DNA from: Paragonimus westermani
Taxonomy: Eukaryota; Platyhelminthes; Trematoda; Plagiorchiida; Troglotrematidae
Assembly: GCA_008508345.1 (NCBI GenBank)
Contig: QNGE01001001.1
Coordinates: forward strand, 45,461 to 109,460
Reading direction: 5' to 3'
DNA: 64,000 nt
In this document: one piece after another, positions 1-11,345 of the stretch
Numbering within the stretch: the stretch's first letter is position 1
How the letters are laid out: every line of letters starts with the position of its first letter
Notes under the pieces: generated by a model
Told to the model about the DNA's origin: nothing
Seen by the model: only the letters and a program-made list of their open reading frames with translations
The model's database searches: none
Made by a program: the position numbers and the translations under genes

Positions 1-290
1 TCGCTGACAGCTTCACTGACAGACGGTCGCCTGGGACCAGTGGCACGGATAAGCCTAAACAGTTTGCCAATGTTTCCAGAAGCAAAATCCGTCTCCATCT
101 CCTTAACTTTTCCCAATAACCAAGCCTCACGATCAGCATTTAGGCTACGTTTCAGTTTCCTACGGATATCTCTTCTACACTTGTTATACGAACTGCCAGG
201 AGGGATGTTACGCCTGGCTTCTAACAACTTTGGAGATTTCTCCGGACGATAGATACAGATTAGCGCTATGTGTTTGTCCATTTTGCTTGC
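1..290 (-). pseudogene. LINE fragment: linker between endonuclease and RT
   Basis: Read on the minus strand, this encodes a decayed piece of the connector between the APE endonuclease and the reverse transcriptase of a non-LTR retrotransposon. Recognisable pieces are SPKLLEARRN, RSLNADREAWLL, EMETDFASGNIGKLFRL and IRATGPRRPSVSE. The same block occurs in sense orientation at 20280-20590, with near-identical motifs (ADREAWLVEKMKKME, RATGTKRPSVSEATDE), so both belong to one family. The fragment runs off the left edge of the window. The family match is by motif recognition and by comparison with the second copy. No intact ORF remains. Confidence 0.7.
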
Positions 291-429
291 AGTTTGATTC
301 AGCGAAGCACACAGTTCTACTACCTGGCCGGGATTATTTTTCGTTCACAAGTCGTTGTCACTGGTGACACAATGGAAATTCCTAAGAAGTTTACTTATCA
401 GAATATTTGTGCCAGCCCTATCGAATAGC

Positions 430-600
430 TCGATAAGATCAATAGACGAATAACCAAAGCCTCGAAGACCTTTACAAACCTTTGTTTTGCTGGTCCAGGA
501 TCAATTCAACCCTCCATCTGAGGACATGATCATACAACACCTCAGTACCCGAGGTCTCTTTGTATAGTCTTGATATTCGGTCTGTTCATGCAGACTTTTC
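430..600 (+). pseudogene. LINE fragment: post-RT region, heavily decayed
   Basis: The + strand reads RINRRITKASKTFTNL, which matches the segment after the RT palm that in this LINE family normally reads like EIxxRIxKAxxxFxNLxHLW. Compare NEIATRTSKARTVFTNLGHL at 21590-21650. Downstream sequence to about 600 is compatible with the same region but frameshifted. It may belong with the LINE 3' end at 1335-1560, with short repeats inserted between them. Confidence 0.4.
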
Positions 601-608
601 AGAGATAA

Positions 609-690
609 CTGGTGAGTAGTCGGGGATTTATTTTCAAGTTGACCACCACTCACATTTGATCACAGCCTCCGCATTCAGATAGACTTTCCA
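609..690 (+). repeat. Short repeat unit, copy 1 (pair with 1036-1107)
   Basis: About 75 bases starting GTGAGTAGTCGGGGATTT and containing TTCAAGTTGACCA, ACTCACATTTG and CCTCCGCA recur in direct orientation at 1036-1107. The two copies flank a tRNA-derived element, as if that element were inserted in or mobilised with the unit. Function unknown. Confidence 0.65.
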
Positions 691-739
691 GACAGCCTCT
701 TTCGAAAAGAAGCACAAGACTCGAGTTTCGCTCTCATTA

Positions 740-1022
740 GAGCTCGTCACTAGTGCATATCCTTGCCACGGCCAGGATTTGAACTCCGGACATTCTAATC
801 ATGAGGCAACCGTGTTAACCACTGCGCCATTGACCTCACATTAGGCACGACCGAATTATCAAATCTGAACGCTCAACCACTCTCGTTTGTGAGCAATGAT
901 CAGGTTGCCCGATCGTCTCGAGAGGAGACACAGTAACTGTCCTGTTAACTCCACTCGATAACCCCGCGATCAGGACTTCCGAGACAGGTCGAGATCACTG
1001 AACTCATTAAACCTGCAAGGCG
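740..1022 (-). mobile_element. tRNA-derived SINE, family 1, copy 1
   Basis: On the minus strand, TGGCGCAGTGGTTAACACGG (box A-like) is followed about 40 nt later by GGAGTTCAAATCC (box B-like), the internal RNA polymerase III promoter of a tRNA-derived SINE. The bases around 820-1020 recur, diverged, at 11140-11345 in the same orientation (shared GACCGAATTAT block), so the repeated unit is larger than the tRNA-like head. The tail after box B shares GAGCGAAACT with the copy at 40.1 kb. Ends are approximate. Confidence 0.65.
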
Positions 1023-1035
1023 ATATTTTAGATTA

Positions 1036-1107
1036 CTGATGAGTAGTCGGGATTTGGTTTATATTCAAGTTGACCATTACTCACATTTGGTTGCAGCTTC
1101 CGCAGAG
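1036..1107 (+). repeat. Short repeat unit, copy 2 (pair with 609-690)
   Basis: Direct repeat of the unit at 609-690: GAGTAGTCGGGATTTGG, then TTCAAGTTGACCATTACTC, then ACATTTGGTTGCAGCTTCCG. The copies are diverged, so this is not a fresh target-site duplication. Confidence 0.65.
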
Positions 1108-1334
1108 AGGGTTTATTTTCGATTGCCAACATCTTCGTTGTCTTACATATGTGCGAAGAGAGCATTGAGGGCTCCTTTTTATGTTTCAAGTAGATCTGGA
1201 ATACTGATGAGACTGTTGATCCCGATGGGTCGGATACATTGTGATCACCACCCCATAACTTGCCACTACAATTTTCATGCAACCGAGGTTACATTGGGGG
1301 TGACAGTGAAATAGTCCTTGAGTTTCCATGCTCG

Positions 1335-1560
1335 TGAGATGAAAGCACTAGTGACAACTTGGTTATATGGGATGTTACTGGATTCCTTGTTGGGACGTTA
1401 GGGATGATGATGATGTGCTGTTAGAAGGGCTGTCGGAAATGACGCGAAATTGGAGGCAATGCCGCATCCGTTTTGTGAACGTGTGGTATCTTGGTTTCGC
1501 CATCCATTTTTGTTCTACCCCTTTTCTTCTATTCACGATGGCGCCAAAGCCAATCACATT
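1335..1560 (+). pseudogene. LINE fragment: extreme C-terminus of the RT ORF
   Basis: The frame starting at 1367 reads MGCYWIPCWDVRDDDD and then LEGLSEMTRNWRQCR. It corresponds to the C-terminal end of this LINE family, which elsewhere in the window reads VGRYRLPG followed by GPRDHSNRWLDTLSEMAMCR (33340-33440) and LSSVERCRPLGWSLND (minus strand, 19.6-19.7 kb). The aromatic/Trp-rich pattern and the LSEM block are the support. There is no intact ORF upstream. Confidence 0.55.
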
Positions 1561-3474
1561 GTAATAGGTCTGCAGGAAACGTGTATATCTACCGAGCGAA
1601 CTGGGCGTTCCCATAAAGTTGTATCGGAATATATGCAAATAATTTTAGGTTGATATTTTTCGGCAAAATGATATACGCGTTTGCCTTTTGGACCGCTTCA
1701 ATCAAACAACAAGCGAGATGAACAAAAACTATGTAGTTCATTTGCTGTCCGAACACTTAGATTCGACTATGCCTGAATGAATACACAAAAATCTCATTTA
1801 TGTGTTTCTCCAGAACAGTAGTTCGTTTTTAACCTAGTTCACCTTCACCAGTCTGGGCTGGATCAATAAATCTGATCAACAACACAGGCTTGTTTTTGTC
1901 TGTCATCGGATCGTTCGTGCTGAATTTGAAGAAAGAATGTGGCGCATTGCACGGTGTTTAACACAGTATGTCTGATAGTCTGCAGAAACAACGAGGCAGG
2001 TATCAGCGCTTTAATCTTTTATTGTGGTTGCTGACTTTTTCGTCGAGAAGGTTGCTTTTTGTGCAACATTCTACGTGAAAGTTACCTATTTATTGTTGTT
2101 TATGTACATAAAGCGGTTGCTTCTGCTCTTCTGATCACAGACCTCATTTTTCGCGCTAACAGATTCAATTTTGAATCGTTTATTCTAGCCAAGTCAGTTC
2201 GTTTGGAACTAACCTTTTGCACCATTAAAAAACTGGTTTAGATTATTGTTTTTGTCAGAATTGTTTTGTGTATCCTAATGTCGGTATCTGTCACAATCTC
2301 AGCGGAATATCTATAGTGTAATTCAAAGGCGTCTCCGAGAATAGTGTCGACTGTCTCGTGGAGATATCTTATTGTACAGTTAGTCGTAGACTCGTTAGAT
2401 CTAGCCAGATCAAAACGTTTCGACCATGATTCGACTCATTTTGTAACCCACGTGGACCTCTGCGATGGAGTGAAATATTGACGTTGTAGTCATACTTTTT
2501 CGTAGACGTTTTCCTATCGTTACCCATCAATGTTATTTAATTTACTTTTAGCCCCACTGCTTGAAGATAGTAAGTTTCTGTTCTGCATCCTTCTTTACAC
2601 TATGAGGTTGCTTATATTCTAATTCGAACGTAGAAAAGTAAAGTTTCAGGTACACCTCTTGAAATTCTAAAAATTTTCTCAAGTTAAACAAGGGTGAGGT
2701 AAGTTTTGTTTCATAATTGACATTCTGTCTAAGTTACGTCTATTGTCACGCAATTATGCTCGTCTTAGTCACTTTGTGAAAACTTTAATGATAAGGGGAC
2801 ACCTCTCTAAAGTTTGAGGTGCAAGTGTGTTGAGTGAACTTTCAAGCAATATAGCCGCACACTTGCTAAGGGTTGTTGAGCTAGATTTAAAATATAAACT
2901 GACCGCGACTGCTTGACTGTTGCCGACTCTGTTCAACCCTAAGCATCGGGTGGTACTACTTGTTAGACAACAGCTTGTTCATTCGTTACTTTACTTTCAT
3001 ACAGTGTCTTTTTATTCATTAGGATATCCTTTAAGGTGTGAATGAACTTCGAGTGGGAATAATTCCCCTTCTAAGGTGTCTAGCACGTTCAGATTGGGCC
3101 TAACCTGGCTAGCCTCCCTGCAAGAAACACTTCTTAATACTGCATGTTCATTTTTTGTGTGAAGACTTCGAATAAATGACAACCCTATTTTGGGGTTTAG
3201 GCAACAAGGCTGTGTATTCATCTCCGTGTGTGGGCGGATTATGAAGCATGATACACAGACCAAAAATTCATAAATGCATAAATGGTAAAAGCTGTTTTGA
3301 ATGGAATACATGTTTAGGTGACTATTGTGCGCATGTAATTTAAATTAACACGCCTGGGCGCTTAGTAAGAGTTGAAAGAAGGAAACTTGTCAGGATTGTA
3401 TACGTGCAAACCTCTTTTCTTGCTACATAACAGGTTAATTTACCTGTGCTTTTGTTGGTTCCCGTTGATTTCAG
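1561..3474. other. Non-coding: probably intronic, upstream of the first visible CDF exon
   Basis: I see no exon, tRNA or recognisable element here. The missing upstream CDF exon would have to end in splice phase 1. I looked for the HxxxD transmembrane segment normally preceding DPIGAI and did not find it, so it probably lies upstream of the window. The last 30 bases form a good 3' splice site (pyrimidine-rich, ending TTGATTTCAG). Confidence 0.5.
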
Positions 3475-3564
3475 AACGCTTCACGGAGCTGAAATACCTG
3501 GACCCCATCGGCGCCATACTGATGAGTTTGTACATAATTTTCTCATGGTATCAACTTGGTGCTG
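3475..3564 (+). CDS. Cation diffusion facilitator (CDF/SLC30-like), internal exon A (last membrane segment)
   Basis: This 90-nt exon encodes the last transmembrane helix of a CDF metal transporter. CDF proteins are proton-coupled antiporters that move Zn2+ or Mn2+ out of the cytosol. The translation reads RFTELKYLDPIGAIL followed by MSLYIIFSWYQLGA. The D-P-x-G-A-I signature followed by a hydrophobic helix is typical of TM6 in the Mn-type/MTP branch. The exon starts after TTGATTTCAG and ends at a GTACGT donor at 3565. It begins and ends in phase 1, and its final G joins AA of exon B to make Glu. The membrane-spanning exons upstream are not visible, so the metal-selectivity residues of TM2 and TM5 cannot be checked. 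The Mn rather than Zn assignment is family-based inference. Confidence 0.85.
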
Positions 3565-5183
3565 GTACGTTGCTATAACTTCTTGATAATTTATTTTAGC
3601 GGTTGACACTAACTAATAACGCACACCTATTCAGATTGATAAAATTCACGTAACGTCCGCTTTTTAGTAAACAGGTGAATTGTTAGTTGCATCATCTTTA
3701 GGATAATAAAGGAAAACTGAGATAAGTTTTCTGTGGTCTCCTATAGAGCCTTGTTTTGCCCTCTAAACGGCCCTTCAGTTCTGTATCTTAAAGTGATTTT
3801 ACTTTTCTCACCCACATTCGCACGGGTGATACGGACTGTTCCAAACGTCATTTCCATCATATCGAGGCTGTACCTTGATGCGATTTGACGGATTGAGTAT
3901 CCCGATGACCTGCCGGGCTAGACCGGACGTTGCGATCACCCCACTGACAGATTAACGGATGCCGGGAAGGTTGGTGAATAGAAGCCTCACAGTTTAGTCT
4001 TTTGGACCTCATTATCGAGGTTTAAAGATGATCGACACCTTTTTCCAATTAAACTATGCCGGTTGCAATTTAATGGCACCTCCTTCTGTCCTGTGCTACA
4101 GGATTTGAATCAAGAGCTTTGGTTGAGAATCCTAAGTGTTCTCTCTTCTGTGTCTGGACCTAGAAGAGACACCTCATTCCACATAAAACGATGAATTTCC
4201 ACAACGCTGTTTATTCCATATTGTATTGTATCGTCAGTTAACGCAAGTGCTTTCAACCTTCGTATTCTGGAACAAGGAAGTCAACGAGCTGTCCGCGTTC
4301 GAACGAACGAACGAACGTCTGCTGCATTTCACTGACTAGAATCCAGAATTGTAGTCCGCGCATCAAACTGACAGAATCCACGCCATCTACTGGATACTGT
4401 TTGTACAATTCGTGTGCTTCAACGGTCGCCGCCATCGGTCATTCTGGAGTAGGTATTGGTGTCTGCACAGCAGCCGCAACCGCATTATGGGAATGGCTTC
4501 AAGTTAGTTACTAGTCCTGTATTGTTCACTTGACAGATCCCGTCAAGATGAGGTCTAGATGACCCATCCTCAAGGTGTTTGCATCTGCTTGTGTATCAGC
4601 TCACAACAGTGTAATCGCCGTCAAGGCCGTTTTCTCACTCATGTCAGGTCGGTCTTCAACATAGATTTGTTGAATCGTCATTCTGACCAAGGGTACCAAC
4701 GCGCAGGTGTTCTTAAGGACGTCAAGTCTTGTTTAGGTGGTACGTTTAGACTGGCAGCGTATAGTTCGTGTAGTTGCTATCGTTTACAATTGGATCCATA
4801 CAGTTGAGTGTTATCGGTTGGTCCGTCGTTAGTCTTGACAATCATGCACAGATTAGCACAGTATTTATTACGCATAACTGAGAGGAGAAAGAAGGAAAAC
4901 AAAAGCCAGTGGTGCATCTAGCAAACAAAGAACCAACAACTAAGTGGACAAAGGTTGCTAAGTAGCTGCGATAGGAAGCCCTGTCACAGTGTTTCTAACC
5001 AACAATTTACACGGTCACGAAATCCTCAACAAAACAGACGGTACGTTCAAGATTTGTTCAGCGGGATGGTGAATCTACGTGTAGCCCGAGCTCGAGCCAC
5101 CGCCCGTTCAACTTACGGTTTCCTCCGACAATAAGCAGACACATTGAACACTGTACAGTACGGCACGTTAGACAACCAGCAAA
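3565..5183. other. CDF intron 1, first part
   Basis: Intronic sequence between the donor GTACGT at 3565 and the left inverted-repeat arm. No coding similarity was recognised. A short GAACGAAC tandem run lies at about 4300. GGATTTGAATCAAGAGC near 4103 resembles a reversed tRNA box B but has no partner box A. Confidence 0.7.
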
Positions 5184-7792
5184 GACTGTGCACTTTTATC
5201 AAAGTGGTCGTTGATAGTGGACTTGCACACTTCCCAAATACGCGCCGACGAACTGTCGCGTTGTTCATACAGTCAGCTCAGTTGATACAATCCAACCGGC
5301 GAAGACGACAGCGGCCGAGTATCCAGAGTCCAGATACATGGATCATTTATCTTATTCATAGAGCAAAACTGATCGCAAACGCGGCGTCTAATTGATGAAC
5401 GGACGTCCTTGCGACGCCACGAGTGACGGAGACTGACCAATGCATTTCGACTTTTCGCTATCCCCATGGACACCTCGACAGCTATGTTACAAGCTGATGA
5501 GACGAGACTACTCGGGTAAGTGAAACGATTGACAGCTTCTAGCTAACTGTTGGCAATGACAAGGACGGAACTAGTGCCCACCCAATCTCGTGACAAGACT
5601 TTACACTTTGAAGGTGCAAAGTTCATACCATACAGACTGGCATGGCCTACACGTTCTCTGCAGACGAACCAAGTGAGACAATGTCGTCCACATACTCAGC
5701 GCCATTCAGCTTACTACCTGGTAGAAGTTCCACTCCGAGACTCTCGTAATTTCCGAGTCCACCTTCCAAAACATCGTCCGATACAAAATTAAAACAGGAG
5801 GAGCTAATCGGACAACCTTGTCGAACACCAGTTGACTCAGATAAAGTTCGAGCTGGTCGCCAATGAGTGCGCACTATTCAATCAGAGCCAGAGTACTACG
5901 ACTACAACGAATTGACATGTCCCATTGTGTCTCCTCTACGGTGGAGACAGTACCAGAGGATATGTATGGGAATCCGAGTCGAAGCAGCCTTGAGGTAAAA
6001 AAATACCAAGGTCTTTGGGTGAGAAAGGGAGTGTCAACGTTTCCTTGTCTGTCACAAGGTGGAAATTTCAGCGATACATCATCAATCAGGCCAGAATCTT
6101 GCCTCTTAGTCGCATATCCGATTACCTCTGGTCTTCAGAAACCGTCGCATTATGAGATCGTGACCGTTGTAGATGCGACAGAGACAAGATTACTCCTCCT
6201 GTAGTTGTCACGAGGTATACCGACACTTTGTAGGAGAACGGGAGTGACTGTTGACTAACACCAGTCATGAGCCACCTGTTCGACGTGTCATATGGAACGG
6301 ATGAGATTGGTGAGTTTAGACAACAATCATTCACCACCATGTTTGAAAAGAGCTGTGGAAGGAGTGTGCAGACCTTGTGTTTTGTTGTGTTTCCATAGTT
6401 TACCCTAGAAAACCACTTTGGTTTCGAATGGAGAATTGCGGGATATGACCTAACTAGCCACGAACCTTCATCATTCACAGGCGAGTGAGATAGCCCAAGC
6501 AAGCTGCACTTTGCCTTATAGTGTTCAGTCCGTCTGTCAAGCTGCCACAACAAGCTGTATATTCGAGTTTTTCATGCAGTTTCACTAACAACTTGTTGGC
6601 AGCCATTGCAACAACGAACCAAGGAAAACAGTATTCGGCTATTACCCGATGAAAATACCTTTTCCTTTGGCACGCTCAGAGAAGTAGGCCACAGTGTTCT
6701 TGCGCAGACCCTTCGTAGGTTCGCGTTGCAATTCACAGCGGTATTTGGAGCATTCAGATCTAAGGGGATAAGTGTACGTTTGTTCACAAGTTCGGCTGGA
6801 TCAGCAGAAATCCCCCATCGTTATATCTGTGGTACTTCCTTGGAATAGACCTCTTCACGAGAGGTTCGCCTGGCTGTTGAAATTCCTTTCCAATACTCGT
6901 TTGTGTCACTTCAGTGTTGCAACCTTGAAAGTTTAACTGAGGGCGGCGTTTAACATGCGATTCGTGAACCTTAACGCTCGATTCTCAAATGGACACTTCA
7001 TGTTGGCGAAAAGACGAACAGCCAGTAGACGACAAGATGAAGCGAGCACGAATAACGGCGTGTCTGAATCAAATCGGTTGCCCCAAACTGAACGATAATC
7101 TTTTACTGAGTGACGTCACCGGTAGCTGACGGCGATATGGTCGGTTTGCGTATGCCTTTAAACTGTACAAGGTGGTCCTCACGTGATGCATCGTTGTCGT
7201 ACGTGCTAAAATGCACACTTCGATCCACAGAGTTCGCGAGATGCGCATAATTGTAGTAGCCGATCGCGGATGTCAATGCATCGTGCACAGACAACGAACG
7301 TATCACTCAGCCGCTTTGCTTCCAGGATGAAATGACCAAGCTGTGCACTCATATCACCTGCAAGCACAACTATGTCCGAGTGCTTAGTTTGTCTCAGAAA
7401 CTCAAGGAAAGCATCTTTGAAGGCGTTCTTGACAGCGACTGAGTCATTGTTCACTGGAGCATAGTTGGGCCTGGCAAATAAACAATGTCCCTGTGGTTTG
7501 TATAGACCGACTTTGCTGAAGTGCTAAGTCTGGCGGCACATGAATGACCATCACTAGGAATCAGTTGGGCAAGCTTTCTCCTGTTCTGTTTCAAAGCCAA
7601 ATACAATTGTTAACCAAGTTTGACTGCGAGTTTCGGTTTCATCGTTACCAGGGACACTGAGAAAAAACCACTGATCCAAAGTAGTATCCACGACCAAATT
7701 TAAGTAAGGCACAATGTTAGAATCGTGAAGGCACGTTTTGCAGACGACACATATCCAGTTTTAAACAACAGAGGGTGCTCACTACAGCAAAT
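5184..7792 (-). repeat. Left arm of a 2,609-bp inverted repeat (decayed LINE, antisense to the CDF gene)
   Basis: Position x here is the complement of position 21231-x in 13439-16047. All parallel frames map with this one constant, so there is no indel over 2.6 kb, and every stretch compared base by base was identical. Homology stops at GACTGTGCAC (5184) on the outside and next to AAATTTGCTG-type sequence (7792) on the inside. The arm carries, on the minus strand, part of an APE endonuclease (HSDIVVLAGDMSAQLGH), a linker, and an RT palm with VRQGCPISSSCFNF and EYVDDIVSLG. All are broken by stops. It lies wholly inside CDF intron 1. Confidence 0.95.
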
Positions 7793-10700
7793 CGCTGCTG
7801 CATCGGGCGCTTTCCCCCTAACCCGGCCGACTGGCGTAAAGTGTGAGGTGTGCAGATGACTTGGCCTAGAGACATTATATCGGTTACCGAAGGTAGCTAA
7901 TGCCTTCAAGATACTGTTTATCTGATGTAATCCTTTTTCACTGATAGTTCGATGGCTTGCTTAAAATTTGTGGGCCTTCCGACGTTGAACGTTTTTTTAG
8001 GTGGTCTTAGTTGTTTTCAGAAGTTACCTCTTATTCCTTCTTTTTTCCCCTATAAGCGACTTGCGTTTCTCTTGTGGCATGTTTGCAGTTATACATGAAT
8101 GTGGACCTTTGATATATTGGGGTCTCTGACGATGGTGATATTTTAGCGATATTTGATTGCCTTCAGTTTACTTCATTCGAATTCGAATACTTGTTTTTGG
8201 TCAAGTGTCTGAATGTAAATTTTGGCCTAGATTTGTAAATGTTCCATTGATGTTTGCAAAAACTGTGCTTTCGTAAACTCATGTGATGAGGTCTTGTTTT
8301 GAGATTGAAACTGATGCTCTGTGCTTCGTTCGCATTTTCAGTTGTCTGATCGCGAAAGTGAATGGCTTTTTTCAAATTAATCCGAGGTTATTTGACTGCT
8401 GACTTGCAAATAACATCGTTTAAAGTAACAGCACATTACCTAATACTTTGGTGAATGACGATTCTAGATTGTGCCAACTTACAAATTCTAATGCAGTCAT
8501 TACTCGCCATGCCATTTTTCTTTAGGCTGTTCAGTCATGTTTAGAAAAAGTAATAATTACTGTACGTCACTCAGTTACTGACCCCCTATATCACCCTGTA
8601 AACTAAAAATCGATGACGGATTCTAAATCGTTCTGATCACTTTCCGTGAATAATTAACTATCCCTGAAAAACGCAGTTTGCTTGTCTATTTCGGATTTGA
8701 ATCCAGGAGTAGTAACAAGCATTTCGCAAGTAACTTTCCAGTTGCTACATAAATATGCATCATAATCCTCATGACAGAGATGAGTATGTAAGCTTGTGGA
8801 ATCGGTTACACGAGTGAACTTGACCGAAAGTACACACATATATGCACATATTTATTTAGAAGTTATGTACACAACCGTATATTTGCTTGACGTTTTTATG
8901 CATATACATAACGCATTTAAGAGTAACACTGTTGCATGACTACTAGAATCGGTTGCTCGTATTGATGCACGTGTACCATCTTCGTATATCTAACCACCGA
9001 TGTATGCACTCAGCCAAAATTATCCGCCGGTATCAACTGGAATGCAGTGACGAGTCTGTGGAGGCGGATTCATCTGGTTCATTTTTGAGGAAGCGTAGAT
9101 TAAAGTAGTTGGACTACGATTACTGACTGGTTGTTCGCCACTCCGGACGTTTTTTTCGGACGTTGCGGCCGATTGTTTTGAGACTCCGTGTTGAACATTA
9201 AACACAAATGGTGAACCATTGGAATTTGGGCCAGTTTTGTGGGTTGAAGCGCTTGTGACTCGTCGATTTGTTGTCTGGATAACCTGGGAAAAATGGTCAT
9301 TGGGTTTCATTTATGTAACTGTTAGGGTCGCTCGAATTTTTTTGCTCAAACGGGCAGTGAGATTTACAACGATTTTGTCATACAGATACCACCCGACTCT
9401 AAACTGCAACCTGGTTTCTCATCTGTAGCTTGTGGACATCGTGTTCTTTGGTTTGACCTTAGACATCGTACTTTTTCTCGTTAATTATCATTGCGCTTCC
9501 AGTCTTTATTACCAAAATTGTTTCTGCATTCTTATTCCTTTCTGGACTTTGTATGTTAGTTAGGCATCATTGTAAGCCACTGATGTGTTACAGTGGATGA
9601 AGTTGTTGATACAATTCTGTGGTTTTTATTGGTTACGCATAGTCTATTCAAAAGTCGACCGAATGTCGTCCACTTCGATACATTAAACGCGGATTTGCAC
9701 GATTGTTGATTGCTTTTCTCCGTATTATTTGAGTTAACTGAAAGCTCAGTGTTAGGCCGTCTTCCAACACCGCGTTGCTAACTTTTCAGAATCTTGGATC
9801 CTTCCCGTGACAGTCACATTTCTCATACTTCTGCGATCAACTAGTGGTTGTCGTTGAACTGCTTTTTGACATTCCCGGCAACCGATATTAAATTAGGCTT
9901 TGGGTAATTATGCATGTGTTCTCTCAGCATATACTGACGTATTCTAGTCTCTGTTCTCGACTGCCTACTTATTGAGTTTCACATAAGAAAACACCACAAA
10001 ATTGGGAAATGGTACAGTTCTTATATAGAATATTCGGGCTATCTGAATAGCCGTTTCACCGCGGTGCTGTTGTCTGTTCTGTCGATGAGGTTGATTACGG
10101 CCGAGTCTCCTATCTTTCTGTTTGTTAGTTCTGGTTCGTTATATTGCTCCATAAATGAGCTGAACTGTACATAGTCTGAATTCTCGAGTGTTATACATAT
10201 TTTTTTATCAGTTCTGTGTTGATTATGGTAATTTTTGTGCCTTGCGGTAATCGATCGGATGGTAACTTATTCCACATTGAAATTTACTAGATCTGATAAG
10301 GTAAGATCAGTTGTTCGCGAGACAAATAGCATGGAGGTCACCTTTACAATATGCATGTTTGTGTACTTGTACTCTAAAAGTTCCCTATCTGAATAAGCAA
10401 GATGTAAACGAATGTGGGTGGTGTCCATTTTGAGTCAATCAGTACGCTGTTTACAAAAGACGCCGTTACGGTTTAACTCGGTCACAACCTTTGGGCCATC
10501 CCTGTTGATTTCGGTCAGTCATTGTTGCTCGGTGTCATATAGGACGCTTCTTTTCAGAGTCTTTCGTTGCTTAATTCACACCAAATTTCCGATTAAAGTT
10601 AGTACACTCACTTTATTGTCCCTAACTCAACGGCTAACTGGTGTGATTCGATGCGACAATCCTTAAACTGAAGACCCCCAGCTCGTCACTTAAGGCGTTT

Positions 10701-10840
10701 ACTTTTCACTGATGTGGCCCCGTCTGTACACAAGTTGTTTTGAGCACGTGATCGACAGGATAAGCACGAAGTAATAACATTCTAAAACACGTATTTTTGG
10801 CGTCCTAATAGATGGATTAACCCCATTTCAATTTAATTAG
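7793..10840. other. CDF intron 1, second part (inside the inverted-repeat loop)
   Basis: No gene, RNA or clear mobile element was recognised. The sequence is AT-rich with scattered homopolymers. GGATTTGAATCCAGGAG at about 8695 resembles a reversed tRNA box B, but no matching box A is convincing. The 3' end is the branch and pyrimidine region ending TTTAATTAG before exon B. Confidence 0.6.
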
Positions 10841-10983
10841 AACAAACCCGAAATTTGGCAGGACATACCGCCGATCCACAGTTCATTCAGAAAATCGCTT
10901 TCGTCAGCTTGAACCACCATCCCGCGATCGAGAGATTGGACACAATTCGGGCATTTCATTTTGGCTGTCACTTTTTGGTGGAG
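10841..10983 (+). CDS. CDF/SLC30-like transporter, internal exon B (start of cytosolic domain), in the loop of the inverted repeat
   Basis: This 143-nt exon joins exon A in frame (G+AA = Glu) and encodes the linker and first half of the cytosolic C-terminal domain, which mediates dimerisation and metal sensing in CDF proteins. It reads QTRNLAGHTADPQFIQK, then NHHPAIERLDTIRAFHFG, then CHFLVE. This matches the plant-MTP/invertebrate pattern NHHxxIxxxDTVRAYxFGxxYFVEVDIVLP. The acceptor is AATTTAATTAG and the donor is GTGAGT at 10984, leaving phase 0 for exon C. The length is not a multiple of three, so skipping it would shift the frame and remove the conserved C-terminus. It is the only coding sequence between two identical inverted intronic arms. 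Confidence 0.9.
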
Positions 10984-11084
10984 GTGAGTGTTCTATCCTG
11001 TGGAAATGAAGACAGAGTGGCGGTCATCAAATCACAAAAAATTTACACTCATCTAGAGTTTCTCTTTTATAAAGGATTATCAGT

Positions 11085-11345
11085 CGTACATATCTTTGCC
11101 GTACACAGGAGGTGAACTCTAGCCATGCTTTTATAGGGCGACTGCGTTTGTCACTGTGCCACTGACCCCACACTAGGCGGGACCGAATTATTACACGTAA
11201 ACTCCACATTCACTTGCGAGTAATGTTCAGATTTTCCGACCACTCCTTGAGTAGGTACAATCACTTTCTCGTTGACTCTGACTGACGATCTAACAATTTG
11301 GATTGTACCCAGGCTGAAATAAATAAATCATTGAACTCGTTGAGA
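11085..11345 (-). mobile_element. tRNA-derived SINE, family 1, copy 2
   Basis: The minus strand reads GTGGCACAGTGACAAACG (box A-like) and, after a spacer, AGAGTTCACCTCC (box B-like). Flanking sequence on the + strand (GCCACTGACCCCACACTAGG, GACCGAATTAT, TTCAGATTTTCCGACCACTC) parallels copy 1 at 820-950. Both copies also end near a TGAACTCGTTGAG/TGAACTCATTAAA block. It lies in CDF intron 2, about 100 bp from exon B. Decayed. Confidence 0.6.

Noticed and set aside
5495..5535. Hammerhead-like CTGATGAG followed by GTGAAACG
   Set aside because: The bases between cannot form a helix II next to the core, and the stretch is explained as antisense of LINE coding sequence.
5863..6553. Longest open frames in the inverted-repeat arms (113 and 143 codons) as genes
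   Set aside because: They do not contain LINE or host domains, appear in both arms, and overlap on opposite strands. They are chance frames in decayed LINE sequence.
5184..7792. Two independent LINE insertions as the cause of the inverted repeat
   Set aside because: Both arms share every stop and frameshift, show no indel and end at the same internal LINE positions. Independent insertions would differ and normally end at the 3' tail.
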